A stretch of DNA of 64,000 nucleotides, from contig JAQOTA010000044.1 of assembly GCA_029532415.1 (NCBI GenBank), positions 649,119 through 713,118 of the forward strand, given 5' to 3'. Source of the stretch: Marasmius tenuissimus (Eukaryota > Basidiomycota > Agaricomycetes > Agaricales > Marasmiaceae). Positions 21,391 to 33,098 of the stretch are shown here, piece by piece; the stretch's first letter is position 1; every line of letters starts with the position of its first letter. The notes beneath the pieces were generated by a model. That model saw nothing but the letters and a program-made list of their open reading frames with translations, was not told the origin of the DNA and did not search any database. A program made the translations under genes and the position numbers.

Positions 21391-24300
21391 CTATTTGGAC
21401 GAATAAAATTCAAGTTCAAGATGTTCTCTAAAAGCGGAGAACTTGACATGACCCAAATTCTTGGTAAACATGTCTGCAGGATTGTAGGCACCGTCAATAA
21501 AGAAAAGATTGACCTTGTGGTCTGAAACACATTCGCGAATGTAATGATAGTGAATATCAATGTGTTTGGTGCAACGTTCTTGAACTGGGTTGGAGGCGAT
21601 GAAAATTGAGCCTTGATTATCTCCACATATGGGTATGGGAGTCATATCAATCCCAAGTTCAGAGAGTAACTGTCGAATCCACACAGCCTGACGACTACAG
21701 TCGGATAGCACCATGTATTCAGCTTCAGTGGATGAAAGCACAACAGTCTTCTGGGCGCGTAATTGCCAACAGAAGATGTCACCTGCCAATTTGAAGAAAT
21801 AGCCTGTGATCAACCAACGTTTGATTGGATCAGCAGCCCAATCAGAATCAGTGAATGCTAGTAAACCTCCATCAGAGGCTCCATCATAGACCAATGCATA
21901 GTCTGGAGTTCCTGCAAGATAGCAGCAAATATAAAGCACCTTCTTCAGGTGATCCTTCGATGGATTAGCAGAGAATTGAGAAAGCTTTGTAACAGCATAG
22001 GCAATATCTGGATGAGTGCCAAGCATGATATACAGAAGTGATCCAATCACTGATTGATATCAAGTGTGACATTCAGGATCAACAGGACCTTTGTTGGATT
22101 GTGGAATATAGCTGGCGGGAAGAGGAGTATCAGCTGCTTTTGCATTCTGCATGCCAAATCGCTTCAAGACCTTCTTCAAATAGTCGGTCTGGTCAAGAAG
22201 GATCTTACGGCCTTTGCGACAAATGCGCATGCACAAGAACTCTTTGACTTCTCCAGGATCACGACATTCCCAATGAGCCATAAACTCGGCTTTCTTCTTT
22301 TCGACAAAGGCTTTATTGGGTCCAAGGAATAATGCATCGTCAACATAGATCAAAGCGATACATTCTTCACCAGTCTCACGATCTTTGCAGATGAAGAGAC
22401 CTGCATCGGAAGTTAAGTGTTTGAAGCCCATTACTTCCATGGACGAGCTGAGGGCACACCACCATTCAAGAGCGGCTTGCTTCAGTCCATATAATGCATG
22501 GCAAAGGCAATAGACTTTGCCTTCCTGACCCTTAACCTTGAAACCTTCAGGTTGATCCATATAGATCTCTTCTTTAAGTTCGCCATAAAGAAAGGCGTTC
22601 TTCACATCCAATGCCTGAATGTGCCAGTTTTTGAGAGCTGCAAGTGCAAGCATCATCTGTACAGTTTCAAACCGCACAACTGGTGAGAAGATCTCATCAA
22701 AGTCAACACCTTCAACCTGAGAGAAACCCTTGGCAAGAAGTCAAGCTTTCTTTTGACAATCTGACTTGACGTCAAACACCACTCTGTTCTTGACAGCCTT
22801 GTGACCTTTAGGTAGGTCAACCAATTCAAAGACCTTGTGCTTGCGAAGAGCCTCTAGTCCATTGCGGCAAGCGGCCTTCCATTCTCTCTGCTGCTCAGCT
22901 GGCAGCTTCAGTATGTCACAGAGAGTCCACTCTTGAACGTTAGACATATCGGTGAGGTCATCGTGAACAGGAGCTGCCTGATTTAACAGATAAATCACGA
23001 AACCTACTCCCCCTTCCTGGGATATTTGTTGCACTAAGCTATCGGGTTGACTCCCTCTGGAGTTACACATGGTAGACAGACTGGCACGATTAGTCCCAGG
23101 AACCTTCCTAGGTCTGCCTCTCCTACGAGTAGTAGGTGGATCCATGGGTTCTCTATCACCAGTGGCATCTCTCCATGTAGAATTTTTCTCCATATCACAC
23201 ACAATGTGCAAGGGATTATTTGGGTCTCGTTGTTCACCAAATACATTATCAGGTTGCTTAGTACCTGTCTGTTTCCTGCCTGAACGCCTTAGTGGCGGAG
23301 ACTGCTCTTGTCCACCCACTGGTGTAGGTGGCCTGGGAGGCTGGAACGGAGGATCAGGATCAGGATGTGGATGTTCACCCTGAGGTACAGGACCATCTCC
23401 ATCATCGTCATGCGGATATTCCAATTGCTTTGGAAGGTTCTCGGGAGGATAAAGATCATCATCACTATCCGAAGAGAAGTTGGGATTTTCACCCAATACC
23501 AGCGGTATTTCAGGGATTTCACCCACCGGGGTAAAGCCACGAGGTTTCTTATCAGAACACTTTGGGAACAAGTTTTCATCGAATAGAGCTGTAGCACTTT
23601 TGAAGATAGTATTATTGGACATCTTCATGAAGACATATCCTTTCATGCCTTCCTGAAAACCAATGAAGGCCATCAGTTCCGAACGCGGAGATAACTTGTT
23701 AACTCGACGCTTTTCCGGAATAAACACATACACTGCACATCCGAAGACTTGGAGATCCAAAACATCCGGTGCACTGCCATGCAACTTCTCATGCGGGGTC
23801 AATCAACGTAAACGCTGGGACAGCATCTGATTGTGAAGTACAACAGCGTGCAACACACAGAATTCCCACCAAGAAGGTGGAAGACAAGCATCAAAGCAAA
23901 GAGCTTGAGCTTTCTCGACAATGGTCCGATTGAACTGCTCTGCACGACCATTCTGTTCCAGCATATATGGAATGCTGGTCAGAATTTTGATACCGTGCTC
24001 CTTTAGTACATCATCGAAGACATGTGATTTGTACTCTCCCCCTCCATCGGACATCCATTCCTTAATATCAACACCAAATTGCACCTTTACCATAGTGATA
24101 AAGTTGCGGAGCATCTTGACAGAGTCAGATTTGCGTTGCCCGAGCATTGTCCAGCCATGTGAAGTACAGTCGTCAACAAACGACATATACCATTTGTATT
24201 TGTGGTACGACTCAGTGGGGAATTGTTTGAGGTCAGAGTGGATTTTCTCGAAGGGTTTCGAGGCACGGGTAGTGGAGTCAGGGAACGATCTGGAGTGCAT

Positions 24301-24526
24301 CTTTCTTTCTGCACAACCTCGGCATAATCGGGTTTTCTTCAGTTTTTGGTCGAATTCCGGGAAGTTCTTAATATGCTTCCGAGCTTTATCTAGAGCCTTG
24401 TCTGAACAATGTCCGAAACATCTGTGTAGAACCTTGTAGTCAACTTTATCCATTGTTGACTTGGCCATTAAGCTACGAGCAGAGGCTTTCTGCGAGCTAA
24501 CCCAAAAAATGGTTTGACCAGGCGTA
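21391..24526 (-). pseudogene. copia-A integrase, reverse transcriptase and RNase H
   Basis: One minus-strand frame from 24526 to the stop at 21391, broken only by TGA at 23803, 22741 and 22060. Integrase has the zinc region (HRCFGH, CRGCAERKMH), HSDLKQFP and SDGGGEY, and EQNGRAEQFNRT. The linker is acidic and proline-rich. Reverse transcriptase starts with REWKAACRNGLEAL and keeps LIYVDDALFLGP near 22350. RNase H keeps AFTDSDWAADP and STEAEYMVLSD, ending ADMFTKNLGH. At 22741 (KKA*LLAKGF) and 22060 (HT*YQSVIGS) the copia-B copy has arginine (KKARLVAKGF, RSRFQSVIGS), so CGA has probably become TGA. The TGA at 23803 lies where copia-B has tryptophan. Catalytic residues otherwise look intact. Confidence 0.9.
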
Positions 24527-25291
24527 TGTTAGGATCATGCAGATCGGATAGGGATAAGATAAGATATGGGATTTTATATGCTGTCGGATAGATGGATAGG
24601 AAAGAGATAAAATGAAGGAGTGTGGGAGCAACGGATCTAGAGCAGACAATAGCTGAAGGTTTCGCCAACAGCACCATGAACTGAGCTGTCCTTCTACTAG
24701 ACTAAGAGGACAAGTTGCGAGGGAGATGGAAAGACATTAGAGTCATGATGGGAAAGTATCCAGGTGAGTCCTGGTTGATCCAGGTTGATTCTGGTTGAAA
24801 CCTGGTTGATTTCGAGTCTAAAGATACAGGATAGAAGTATAGAGCTTATATAGGGTTATAGTAAATGAATGAATGATAATTGAGTCAAGTGCAGGAAATA
24901 TTGATGTATCATATGGAAGTCAAGCACGGGGAGAAATGTACCGGAAGGGAAATGAACTGGAAATGAATAAGTGCATGATGGAATGAAGATATAAATAGAA
25001 TAAGTGAGTGTGGGAATATCTCGGAAGTCGGAGATAAGTAAGTCAGAATAAGTCAGAATAAGATAGAAAGAGTCCCAGAAGTGGAAGCAGAAGTGGTGGA
25101 GGTTCCGGGGATGGACTTGGTGTGAGAGACTGAAGTGCGGAAGTGAAGGTTGAGTGCTGGGGATGGAATAGTGTTGGGATGGACTAGAATAATAGCCCGG
25201 AAGTACCTGGAATAGGTCTGGAAGTGTTGTGACTAGCCAAGTGCGATGTGACTAGGTGAGATAGACCAGGGTAAGATGCATGGATGTAACA
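24527..25291. mobile_element. 765-bp solo LTR of a third LTR family inside copia-A
   Basis: Ends TGTTAGGAT...GATGTAACA form a TGTTA/TAACA inverted pair, flanked by perfect GCGTA duplications at 24522-24526 and 25292-25296. Removing it restores the copia-A reading (SYPLTPGQT against SYPHMPGQT in copia-B). No full-length copy of this family is in the window. AT-rich TATATAGG words near 24,850 may be its promoter. Orientation is not determined. Confidence 0.9.
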
Positions 25292-26400
25292 GCGTAAGCG
25301 GGTAAGATACCAATGACTGGCATCGACCCTCGTTATAAAAAGCCAATTTGCTAGATGATCTGTGTACTTGCAGACCACCTTGCAAGAATTCTCCAAGCGA
25401 GAGAAGTCGAATTGACAGAAGCGGAACATAATAGACAGGATAGAGTCGCGTAATGTGTTCCTCCATACGACCGTCAGATCCTTCAACAGAATGAGTGATG
25501 AACACAGTCCCTTTCCCCTTAATTTGGATAGGGTTGTCCTTGTTCACAGTGTTTAGCTGCGGTCCATTGTTCATGAGTTCATACTCGGCAAAATCTTCGA
25601 GATCATAAGTAAAGTGTGATGAAGCACCTGAATCGACGATCCACTCTTGCGAGCTTCCAGTTGCCTTCTTTCCCTTACAATTCACACATGTGGTAAAGTG
25701 ATCACCAATAAATTGAGCAAATTTCATACGGGACACAATACTCGAACTACTACGTTTAGAAGCGGCTAATAGAGCGGCACACTGTAGGTTCGTATCAGTG
25801 TTAGAAGAAAGACTGAGATAAGGCACTTGCCTATCATCGTCAGATTCCTCAGATCCAATGGAGACCAAATCATACTCAACATTGTCGGAAAAACCAGCGG
25901 CATCTGTGATCTCGCTGTCAATGTCCATGGCACTTCCACTCGCAATCTCCGTATGCAAAGAATTGTTAACAGTGTTCAACGTGATATGATCCTCATGCTC
26001 AGAGTCGGAGTCCTCATAGTAAGAATCATAGAGGTCGTAAACCTTCTCAACGCTCTTAGCACGCTTTGCAGGTGGAGCAGTGGAGGAGGGACCATCGATA
26101 CAATGCTTCAGGGAGGGAGAGGAAGCAGCCGCATATCCCTGTTCCATAGGTTCAAGGATGTGGGCATACTTGGGAACACCAAGATGATTGGCAAGACTGC
26201 GAGCAGCCTGAGCATTCCCAAAAACAGTACCACCAGAAGTAGCATTGGAGAAACACTGCATGTGGAGTGGATCCCGGGATCAGTCCACGGGATGTACGAC
26301 AGATGGAGTATCAGGAACAATGGGGGGTGAGGAGATGGACAAATGAGCTAGGGACACAATATGAGAATGACCCTTGTGAGAGGAGTCACCCTTGTTGTCC
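25292..26400 (-). pseudogene. copia-A Gag C-terminus and protease
   Basis: The minus-strand frame contains the aspartic protease motif WIVDSGASSHFT near 25620, preceded by CVNCKGKK, and continues to CQSLVSYP where the solo LTR interrupts. Upstream the frame is acidic (EDSDSEHEDHITL). It is crossed by a TGA at 26280-26282 and can be followed to the HKGHSH segment, matched by RSHGHSH in copia-B. It then stops within a few bases of 26400, where the TET/JBP-like reading frame of the other strand begins. The N-terminal Gag and zinc knuckle are missing. Confidence 0.85.
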
Positions 26401-26401
26401 T

Positions 26402-27829
26402 AGGAGCTCACTGAGCTTAGCGACTCTGAGGTTGAAACAGAAGTTACAGAGCCTCAAGCTCAAGCCCTGGCACCTCTTGCACAGGTGTTACCACTTGCTC
26501 CCCTCTTGGCCAACAAGCGAAAAGCCGCCCCTGATGGCCAGTCTTACAACAATAAGAAATGCACTATAGTTCGTAAGGCAAAGATTCAAGAGAGTCCTTC
26601 CAATGCCCTGAGTGCTCGCGCAATTGAACAGGCTATCAAACCCTCTCAGCCAACTTCAGTTCCCATACACACCCACAAACTCGATGCAGCATACAGTGCT
26701 CACACTGGGAAGTTGGGGACAAAGAAGATGGGCAGTTTGAAGGAAAGAGAGGCTGAGTACGACGTAGATGACTTGGTGAAGAAGGGGTTTGACCATGTCA
26801 AGTGGAACAGGGTGTAAGCCTTCCTTATTGGACCACCCTTGCCTGGCTCTTTCGACAGCAAACTTACCACTTTTACTAGAACTCCGATGCCCATTGTAGA
26901 AGCCAAGAATCAAGTCATCTTGTGCCTTGTTGGATGTCCGAATCAGGCCGACTACCTCCAAGATACAAAGGTTGCATACCAAGCGATGATGTCGGAGGGC
27001 AAGCAGGCGGGGCTTGTAGCTCACATTGCAGTCTGTGAGAAAAAGAAAAGGGGTGACTTCCCTGCATTCACCAAGGGCATGACTATGGGAATGGGTAGCA
27101 AAACCCCTGTTCTCTTGGCTACTGATAAACAATGCAAAGGAATGGGGGCCATTCTTCAGCGACTTACAGACACAATTGCTTTCAAAAGGATATCGCAGTA
27201 TCAGAATGGTGCGCAAGATCACACTTCAATGGCCCCAGTACTGACTTCATTCAACACTGTTATTTCCAGCTGCATTCAAACTGTGGGGCCTGTGACTTTA
27301 CAAGCGGTATAAGGCAACTGCAGACTTTGTCTATAACCATCCAAAACTATCGCACATCCCTCGGAACTTCTCCAATGATAACGTCTTCGCAGCAGCTGCC
27401 TTCAATTTTGGAGGAAAGGTTTGCACCTTCAAGCACTGGGACCATCTAAACTGGGCCTTTGGGTGGTGCGCTATCACCGCCCTTGGATATTTTGTCCACA
27501 CAAAGAGTGCTTGTTTGATTCTTTGGGAGTTGAAACTGGTTATCAACTTCCCTTCCGGCTCAACCGTTCTCATTCCTTCTGCTGTTATCACGCACTCAAA
27601 CACCCAGATTGCTGAAGGTGAGCTTGGGCCTCTGTTTAGCACTTGCTACGGCTGAGCTTCCAATAAAAATTTTACAGGTGATGAATGCACTTCCTTTACA
27701 CAGTACACTGCCAGCGCTATCTTCCGTTGGGCTGACAATGGAGGAATGACTGAAGGGGAACTCTGGGAAACCAATTTTGAAGCAAAGTTGGAGCTGGCGG
27801 CACAAAAGTCCACTGTGAGTTCAGAGTGA
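26402..27829 (+). pseudogene. TET/JBP-family 2-oxoglutarate dioxygenase, 5'-truncated, one TGA
   Basis: Predicted exons are 26402-26813, 26859-27208, 27270-27617 and 27678-27829. The introns are 45, 61 and 60 nt with matching phases (CTGAC/CTGAG branch sites in the last two). The core has the metal-binding HxD (KHWDHLN, 27434-27442), FGWCAITALG, LILWELKLVINFPSGS, the distal histidine in ITHSN (27593-27595) and a 2-oxoglutarate-binding arginine candidate in IFRW (27725-27727). This matches the fungal TET/JBP family, which oxidises 5-methylcytosine in DNA. Upstream stretches (KGFDHVKWN, VILCLVGCP) fit the same family. A TGA at 27293-27295 sits in LWGL*LYKRY, where family members have arginine. 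The fungal HxD usually reads HRD; TGG for CGG here is again a C-to-T at CpG. The N-terminus is missing at the copia-A junction. Fungal TET/JBP genes are known to travel with KDZ transposons, which fits the KDZ gene at 39.5-49.1 kb. Confidence 0.75.
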
Positions 27830-28088
27830 ATTCAATTGTATTCAACCCTGGAGGAACTACTTGTACAAGTACCCAGTAATTAGCGACCTTCTGCATGAGC
27901 TATTGCTACAGTACTTTGTACAATTAAGATGTCTATCATGTATCCTAATAGGCAGCCAAGGCTTGAGAACAACACAAGTTGATGGAGAACACCCAATCTA
28001 AGTACTTAGCAAGCAAACAAATCACAAAACCATAGCAAAGCAGTATACGGGACTGATGGCAAAAATAGTATACTTACCGCAGCCTAAT

Positions 28089-29544
28089 CTATTCCAGCTC
28101 ACAAACGTGCAGCTCAAATTCCGGCATCCCGCAACCAGCACACTTTGGCGGCTTGGTATCGTCATTGAGCTTCTGACGTTTGCGAGGCTTGTCCTCTTCA
28201 GCAAGCTCAAAAGGTTTGTCCCTTGTTCCGCGTCCTACACAAGGACACACCACGGTCAGTAACTGTGAACTACCAGTGAGGAGAACGAGAAGATTACCTT
28301 CTAAAGCCGGCTGCGAGGATCCTCCACCAGGTGTTTGAAGTGAGATGACATCAGAGGGGGTAGAATGCTCAGAACCACTGGCTGTGAGGCGGTGTTCAGC
28401 TTGCTTGGAGGCTGAGCTACAAGCATAGTTCCTCTCATCTGCAGCATTCATTTCTACTCCCAAACACGTGAGTATGTATTGTTAGCATCATAGGTTGGAG
28501 TATTCACTGTCAATCATTGTCAGAATGTCTTGCTGTGAACCAAGGGACAGTGTAGCACCATTGTTGGAAGCGTATGTGAACGCGGAATGTTTTCTCCCTT
28601 CTGCCCTGATCTCATCCTTATTCTTGTATGCCCATCGCCTGCCAATGCTCAGTCGGCCTTTAGCCGTTGCTTTTTGCTTTCGGGACGGGGTTGGTGATGG
28701 GGTAGGAGGGAAAGGTGGTGGTGGCGGGGGTCCCGATCCTTCTCCAAGTGCCATCTGCACCTGGATCAGCATAGGAGTAGGGAAGGTTGGGGCAGCGGGT
28801 TGTTTCTTGCTGGGGGTTTTGAGTATTGTTGGGATGGCAATCAAAGATGTGAAAGAACCAGGGGAAGGAATCACAGAGGACAGGAGAGATATAGGGAATG
28901 GTCTTGGTGGGAGAAAATGAGGGGTGAAAGACGAATTTGAGGGTGTTGAAGGGGTGGAGGGTTGTGCTGGTGGATGTGGTGGACCTGGATTCTGAGGAGG
29001 GAATGGTGAGATTGGTACCGCTTTTTCTGTGTGATTTGTGTATATCAGGTATAGAAACAGTTTAAAAACATATAGAACATACTCAGCTCATAGCAATAGA
29101 CCATCAGGTCGCCATCCTCCCAGTGCCGCAAGATATTATCAACAGGATCTAAGGTATGTTCAATTGATTTGGAAGAACGAGACACAAAGAAAAGGGACTG
29201 ACATGCAAATGTGCAACGACGACAGTCACAACGTACAAAGGACTTGCCGTCATATGGGCTGCCTGGGGAGCGCACTGTATATGCAGCAACCCGTTCATGG
29301 CACTTGCATAGAATTTGAATTTGTTGTTTTTGTACGTCGCATATGACATCCTTGGGGTCCTTGGGTACACCATTGCCATCGCATGGGCTGCCAGTCAAGA
29401 CAAGTCATCAGTAGAAGTCATCGTTAATCATAGGAAGGGAGTTTTTACTCACTATCTGAGTGCATGATAAGACCCGTGGTCTACCGTGATGAGGGAGTTT
29501 GGGTCATGCATCATCATGTGGTCGTAGGTTGTGGATTCCGACAT
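28089..29544 (-). CDS. GRF-type zinc-finger-like protein with proline-rich and basic regions
   Basis: A multi-exon minus-strand gene can be followed: exon 1 29453-29544, a 65 nt intron (GTGAGT, ACTGAT branch), then exon 2 starting at 29387. Phases agree. Exon 2 holds a cysteine cluster, CKCHERVAAYTV followed by GKSFVRCDCRRCTFA, which resembles the GRF zinc finger (CxC...F..C...C) of nucleic-acid-binding proteins. After a GTATGT donor, a proline-rich exon follows (28488-29020; GPPPPPPFPPTPSPTPSRK), then a basic stretch (GRRWAYKNKDEIRAEGRKH). A further exon ends in a CAGCG...HVC pair at 28089-28150. No premature stop is needed, unlike neighbouring transposase genes. I do not recognise the whole protein. 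Its place between the TET/JBP-like and DDE genes suggests it is cargo or an accessory gene of a transposon. The exon borders in the 3' half are guesses. Confidence 0.5.
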
Positions 29545-30281
29545 CACAGAATGAGTTTAGTACAAGCAAAAGTCGCGGGTGAGCACTGAAAAGAGACTTG
29601 AGAGTCCGGGAGCCAACTGGGGGAGGACAGGAAGGATGGGGAACCTTGATGGCCCCATGGGGCTGTTATACCTGAAAATCAGTGAGAAAATCGGCAAAGG
29701 AGACTTACCTGGCGAAGAAATCTCTGCAAGGACAATGTCAATCATATGAGAGACGCAACGTGAGCGACACCTTCTGTGAAATGATGAACGTGACGTGATG
29801 TGGGATGCCTGCCAAACCAAAAAGAAACAAATAATTACTTGGAAATCTTGAAGGGACTGAACAACAAACAGTAATGGAAAATGAATAATAAAGGGGAAAG
29901 GAGACCGTGACAGGTGAAGGAGGTTCCAGCGTCGAGAAATGTTCGGAAAAGTCCGACCAACGATTCATGTGTTTTTATGCTCGTGTGGGCTTACAAATAG
30001 TTGGTGCGGACCTACTTTTCCCTCAAAGGCCCTGCTCGCGTGCCGTAATCACATATACTGTCATATTTCACTCAATTTGGATGGTCACAGTCACAGGGCC
30101 TGAAATTACCGAAAATTTTTTGTATGGTCACTGGGTCACAGGGGGTCCATCCGAATCCGGCTGGCCTGTGACCGAAATTTCTGCATGACCGTTGCCAGCG
30201 GGCCATCACTAGAACTCGATGTCATTTCCTGACTCTATCTACTACACCACCATGTCACTAATTTCCTTTCTTTCGTGGCTG
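29545..30281. other. no supported gene
   Basis: Minus-strand frames at 29557-29820 and 29738-29968 can be linked by weak donor and acceptor sites (for example GTAAGT near 29708). They show no motif, and the frame quality does not differ from chance. This could be the first exons of the GRF-like gene or the 3' flank of the DDE gene. Confidence 0.3.
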
Positions 30282-32996
30282 TCAAGATTTCCCTTTTTGC
30301 CCTGCCTCAGGTCTAAGCCCTTCACCAAGCTCCTCACCACCAAGCGCCAGGTCTTCATCCTTGTCATTAGCATGCCTCCACCAATCCCCGCCAGCGTACA
30401 ATGTATTTGGCCGCCAGTTTCTCTTAGGTTTGTCCTCTGATTTTTTCTCATCCTTGGCCACAGGCTCATTTGCGTCCAGCGTAGTGCTTTCAGCGTCAGC
30501 ACCCAACATCAAGCCAACCCCATCTGTCTGCCGAAGAATGGGACAACTGGGTTCTTCCTTCAAAACATCAGCAATCACGTCAGCGGTCTGGATGACAGTG
30601 TCATCAGGTCTATCCAAACCATCGCCATCAAATGTCATGTTGTCCTCAACAACGACTTCTTCATCACTTGGTCGTGAATCTTTTGACGGGTCGGTCAGCT
30701 CGTGATAGAGGTCGGGATCAGTTTGCTTGAGGTTTCGAAGTCGCTCTCAGGCTTCATACGATGTGAGGCTTCAGTAAGACAGGTTCCACCCACATACGGT
30801 GCACAATTCAAAGGCCTTCAAGAGTAAATGTTAGGAGCGCTGGAATAAATGGTATGTCGCATGTGTACTTACCTTCATAACAAGGTTCTTGTTCTGAATC
30901 GTGCAATATCCAGCCCACATCCAACCAACGCTAGCATCCCAGAGCAGACCAATATGCATATCAAGCACAATTGGCTCTTCACGCTTCATCTGGCCCATTA
31001 TCCTCTTGACCATGTAACTATGGTAAGCACCCTTCACCGCCTGTTTGAACAGGCGGTTCATTGCACGATCTAGAGGCTGGTCAACACTGGTGCAATTCCC
31101 CAGCACATAATCGATGAGGATAGTGGGGTGCTCACACCAAATCCATGTCTAGAACTCCTCTGACCAATAGACTGCCCAGACATCAATCAGCCAAAGCGAC
31201 TTCTGAGATGGTGGAAGGCAGAGGAGTTGTTTTTGTCATTTGAAATATGGTGAGAGGATATTGTCAACGAATTCTCGCATTGTCTTTTGATCTGACCAGT
31301 GGTTGTTCTTTTTGCCAGATGGTACAAAGCGGAATCCAGCTGCAGTGGCGTCGTCATAATGTGGTGCAGCTTTAGTCGGGCAGGATTTTGTGGTCTTGCC
31401 CCCATAAACTGCTTGCAGAGGAAGGACCTGACCACCAGCCAATATAGAGATGAGCACTGTAAATGCCTGTTTCCCGTCTGCTCCCACTACCGAGACCTGA
31501 CACGAACCCTTTTCTGCCCAGGTGAGCTTCAATCCTGGGCTGTAAATGACGCCTGTCTGATCGGAGTTGACAAAGAGTTGGATCGGGATATCCTCTTCCT
31601 TGATGATGTGAGCACACTGGAGAAATGCCCTTTCGCAGAGATCTTCCCATTTTTTCAGCAATTCCTGAGCTGCTTGTGTTGACCTACGCTCTGACCAATT
31701 CAGAGTACCTCTCAGGAATGCACGACACCACGAGTCCGATGCCCGGAACTCTGTACCATTCTTGTATTCCTTGTCAAAGATTTCGGGATTATGGTGTGCG
31801 ATGTTTGCCACAATGATTCCACGAGAAGTGACAAGGGAAATGGGTGCTCCGGCCTCCTGTAATGTGCAAAGTTGATAGCAAATATTTTTGACAATATGCA
31901 GGTAGGGATCCTGAAGTGAATGGACAGTGTATACCACTTTCTCAGTTTCGAAAAACATACTAATATCCCCTTGAAGCCTCCATTTGTATGGCCTGGTTGG
32001 TTCCCATGTTCAACTTGCTTCAAGACAGAAGCTTTCCACTATGTCTTCTCCCCCGTTCTGTCGATCCAGTCGTTCACTGTGCTAACACTTAGCTTTGCAA
32101 ATGTCATAGGGTCCTGTCATTTAAGTTCCCAAACAATATCAGTGGGAGACATGCTGGGTCCAACTTTGATGGCCGCGCTCTTGATTTGGTCCAGCAAAAT
32201 GGTGTCAACCAATTGGTGTATGTTGTGTTGGTACGTTCGTGGACCTGTTTCCTCCCTGATTTTTTCTTCATCTTGTCCTTGTGTTCACGCTTTATCTCTC
32301 TCGCTGGTCTAGAAAGTTTGGCGATGTTGTCTGCTACATGGTCGACGTCTCTTTGGAGCTTCTTTGATGTCTAGACATGGTGAGTCAGCCTTATTATCGT
32401 TACCTCAATCATCACCAACTCACTTTTCGCCTCTTCTTCCCATTGAAGTCCTGGACCCCTGCCTCTATCTCCCGTTCCTTCTGCTTTGTCCGACTCTTCC
32501 TTTTCTGAAGCATGGTGTTCCTTTTGTGCTCCTCTGCTTTTTGTGCTTTGATGAGCTGCTGCTTTTTCACTGCTTCTTCTGCCTTCTTGCTTCGCTCCTC
32601 ATCCTCTTCTTTGATCTTCTTTGCCCGCTCTTCCTTTGACTGTCGCAAAAAGAACTTCAAGAGAGGTGGTGGGGGTCCTCCTTCATCCATCATCTTGAGT
32701 GCTCGACGGGTAGCATCCTCCCCTTTCTGCTTGCCTGATGAGCTGTCACTTCCAGAAGCCTCCGCAACCATTGTAGGGGCACCGCATTTTGGAGCTGTAC
32801 AGTCTGGCAACAGGGTTTTGGCACTTATGGTAGTGTCCCTTCTGTTCTCGATATCAGAAACTCCCCTCCCACTTCTATTCTCCTCTTCATTGCTCACATT
32901 GCTATCTTCAGGATGGCCATCTTCCTCAGATTCGTCAAGGAAAGTGTCGCTCTCCGCATCGGTAGATTCAATTCGAGTCTCTGGGATGTCAGCCAT
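30282..32996 (-). pseudogene. DDE_1 (pogo-like) transposase
   Basis: Minus-strand gene. The N-terminal exon 32412-32996 is acidic, then strongly charged and coiled-coil-like (SKEERAKKIKEEDEERSKK). A GTGAGT donor leads on to a helix-turn-helix part (KLSVSTVNDWIDRTGEK, EHGNQPGHTNGG). The DDE core follows: FVNSDQTGV near 31560 (first aspartate), KNNHWSDQKTMREFV, LIDVWAVYWSEEF near 31190 (second) and VDQPLDRAMN near 31080 (third region). The C-terminus is acidic (DRPDDTVIQTADVIADVL) and ends near 30282. In-frame breaks are TGA at 32117 (ELK*QDP, where arginine is expected) and TAG codons in EKT*WKA and EEF*TWI. The family is very common in mushrooms, often beside Ulp1-type proteases, as here. The exon structure after 32412 is only partly resolved and minor introns or shifts remain. 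Confidence 0.75.
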
Positions 32997-33098
32997 GATG
33001 AAATCTTCATCATCGCTTTGCGGTTTGGAGTCGGGTCAAAATCGGAAGGTGAACTCAAATCCTTGTGCTTCATTCCTAAAAGACTAAACAGATTGAGG

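Larger units (their letters stand above)
21092..26400 (-). mobile_element. copia-A: Ty1/copia element, truncated at its 5' end
   Basis: A minus-strand copia element with a 3' LTR (21092-21349), the pol region in one frame (interrupted by three TGA codons and a nested solo LTR), and a gag-protease part that ends abruptly at about 26400 next to the TET/JBP-like gene. No 5' LTR is present in the window. A purine tract (GAGGGGGAG) precedes the 3' LTR. It is about 60-70% similar in protein to copia-B by eye and represents a different family, with an unrelated LTR. Confidence 0.9.

Noticed and set aside
27209..27295. Frameshift in the TET/JBP-like gene
   Set aside because: A 61-nt intron (27209-27269) with GTGCGC donor, CTGAC branch and TTTCCAG acceptor joins the frames in phase and gives the expected family text, so no frameshift is needed.
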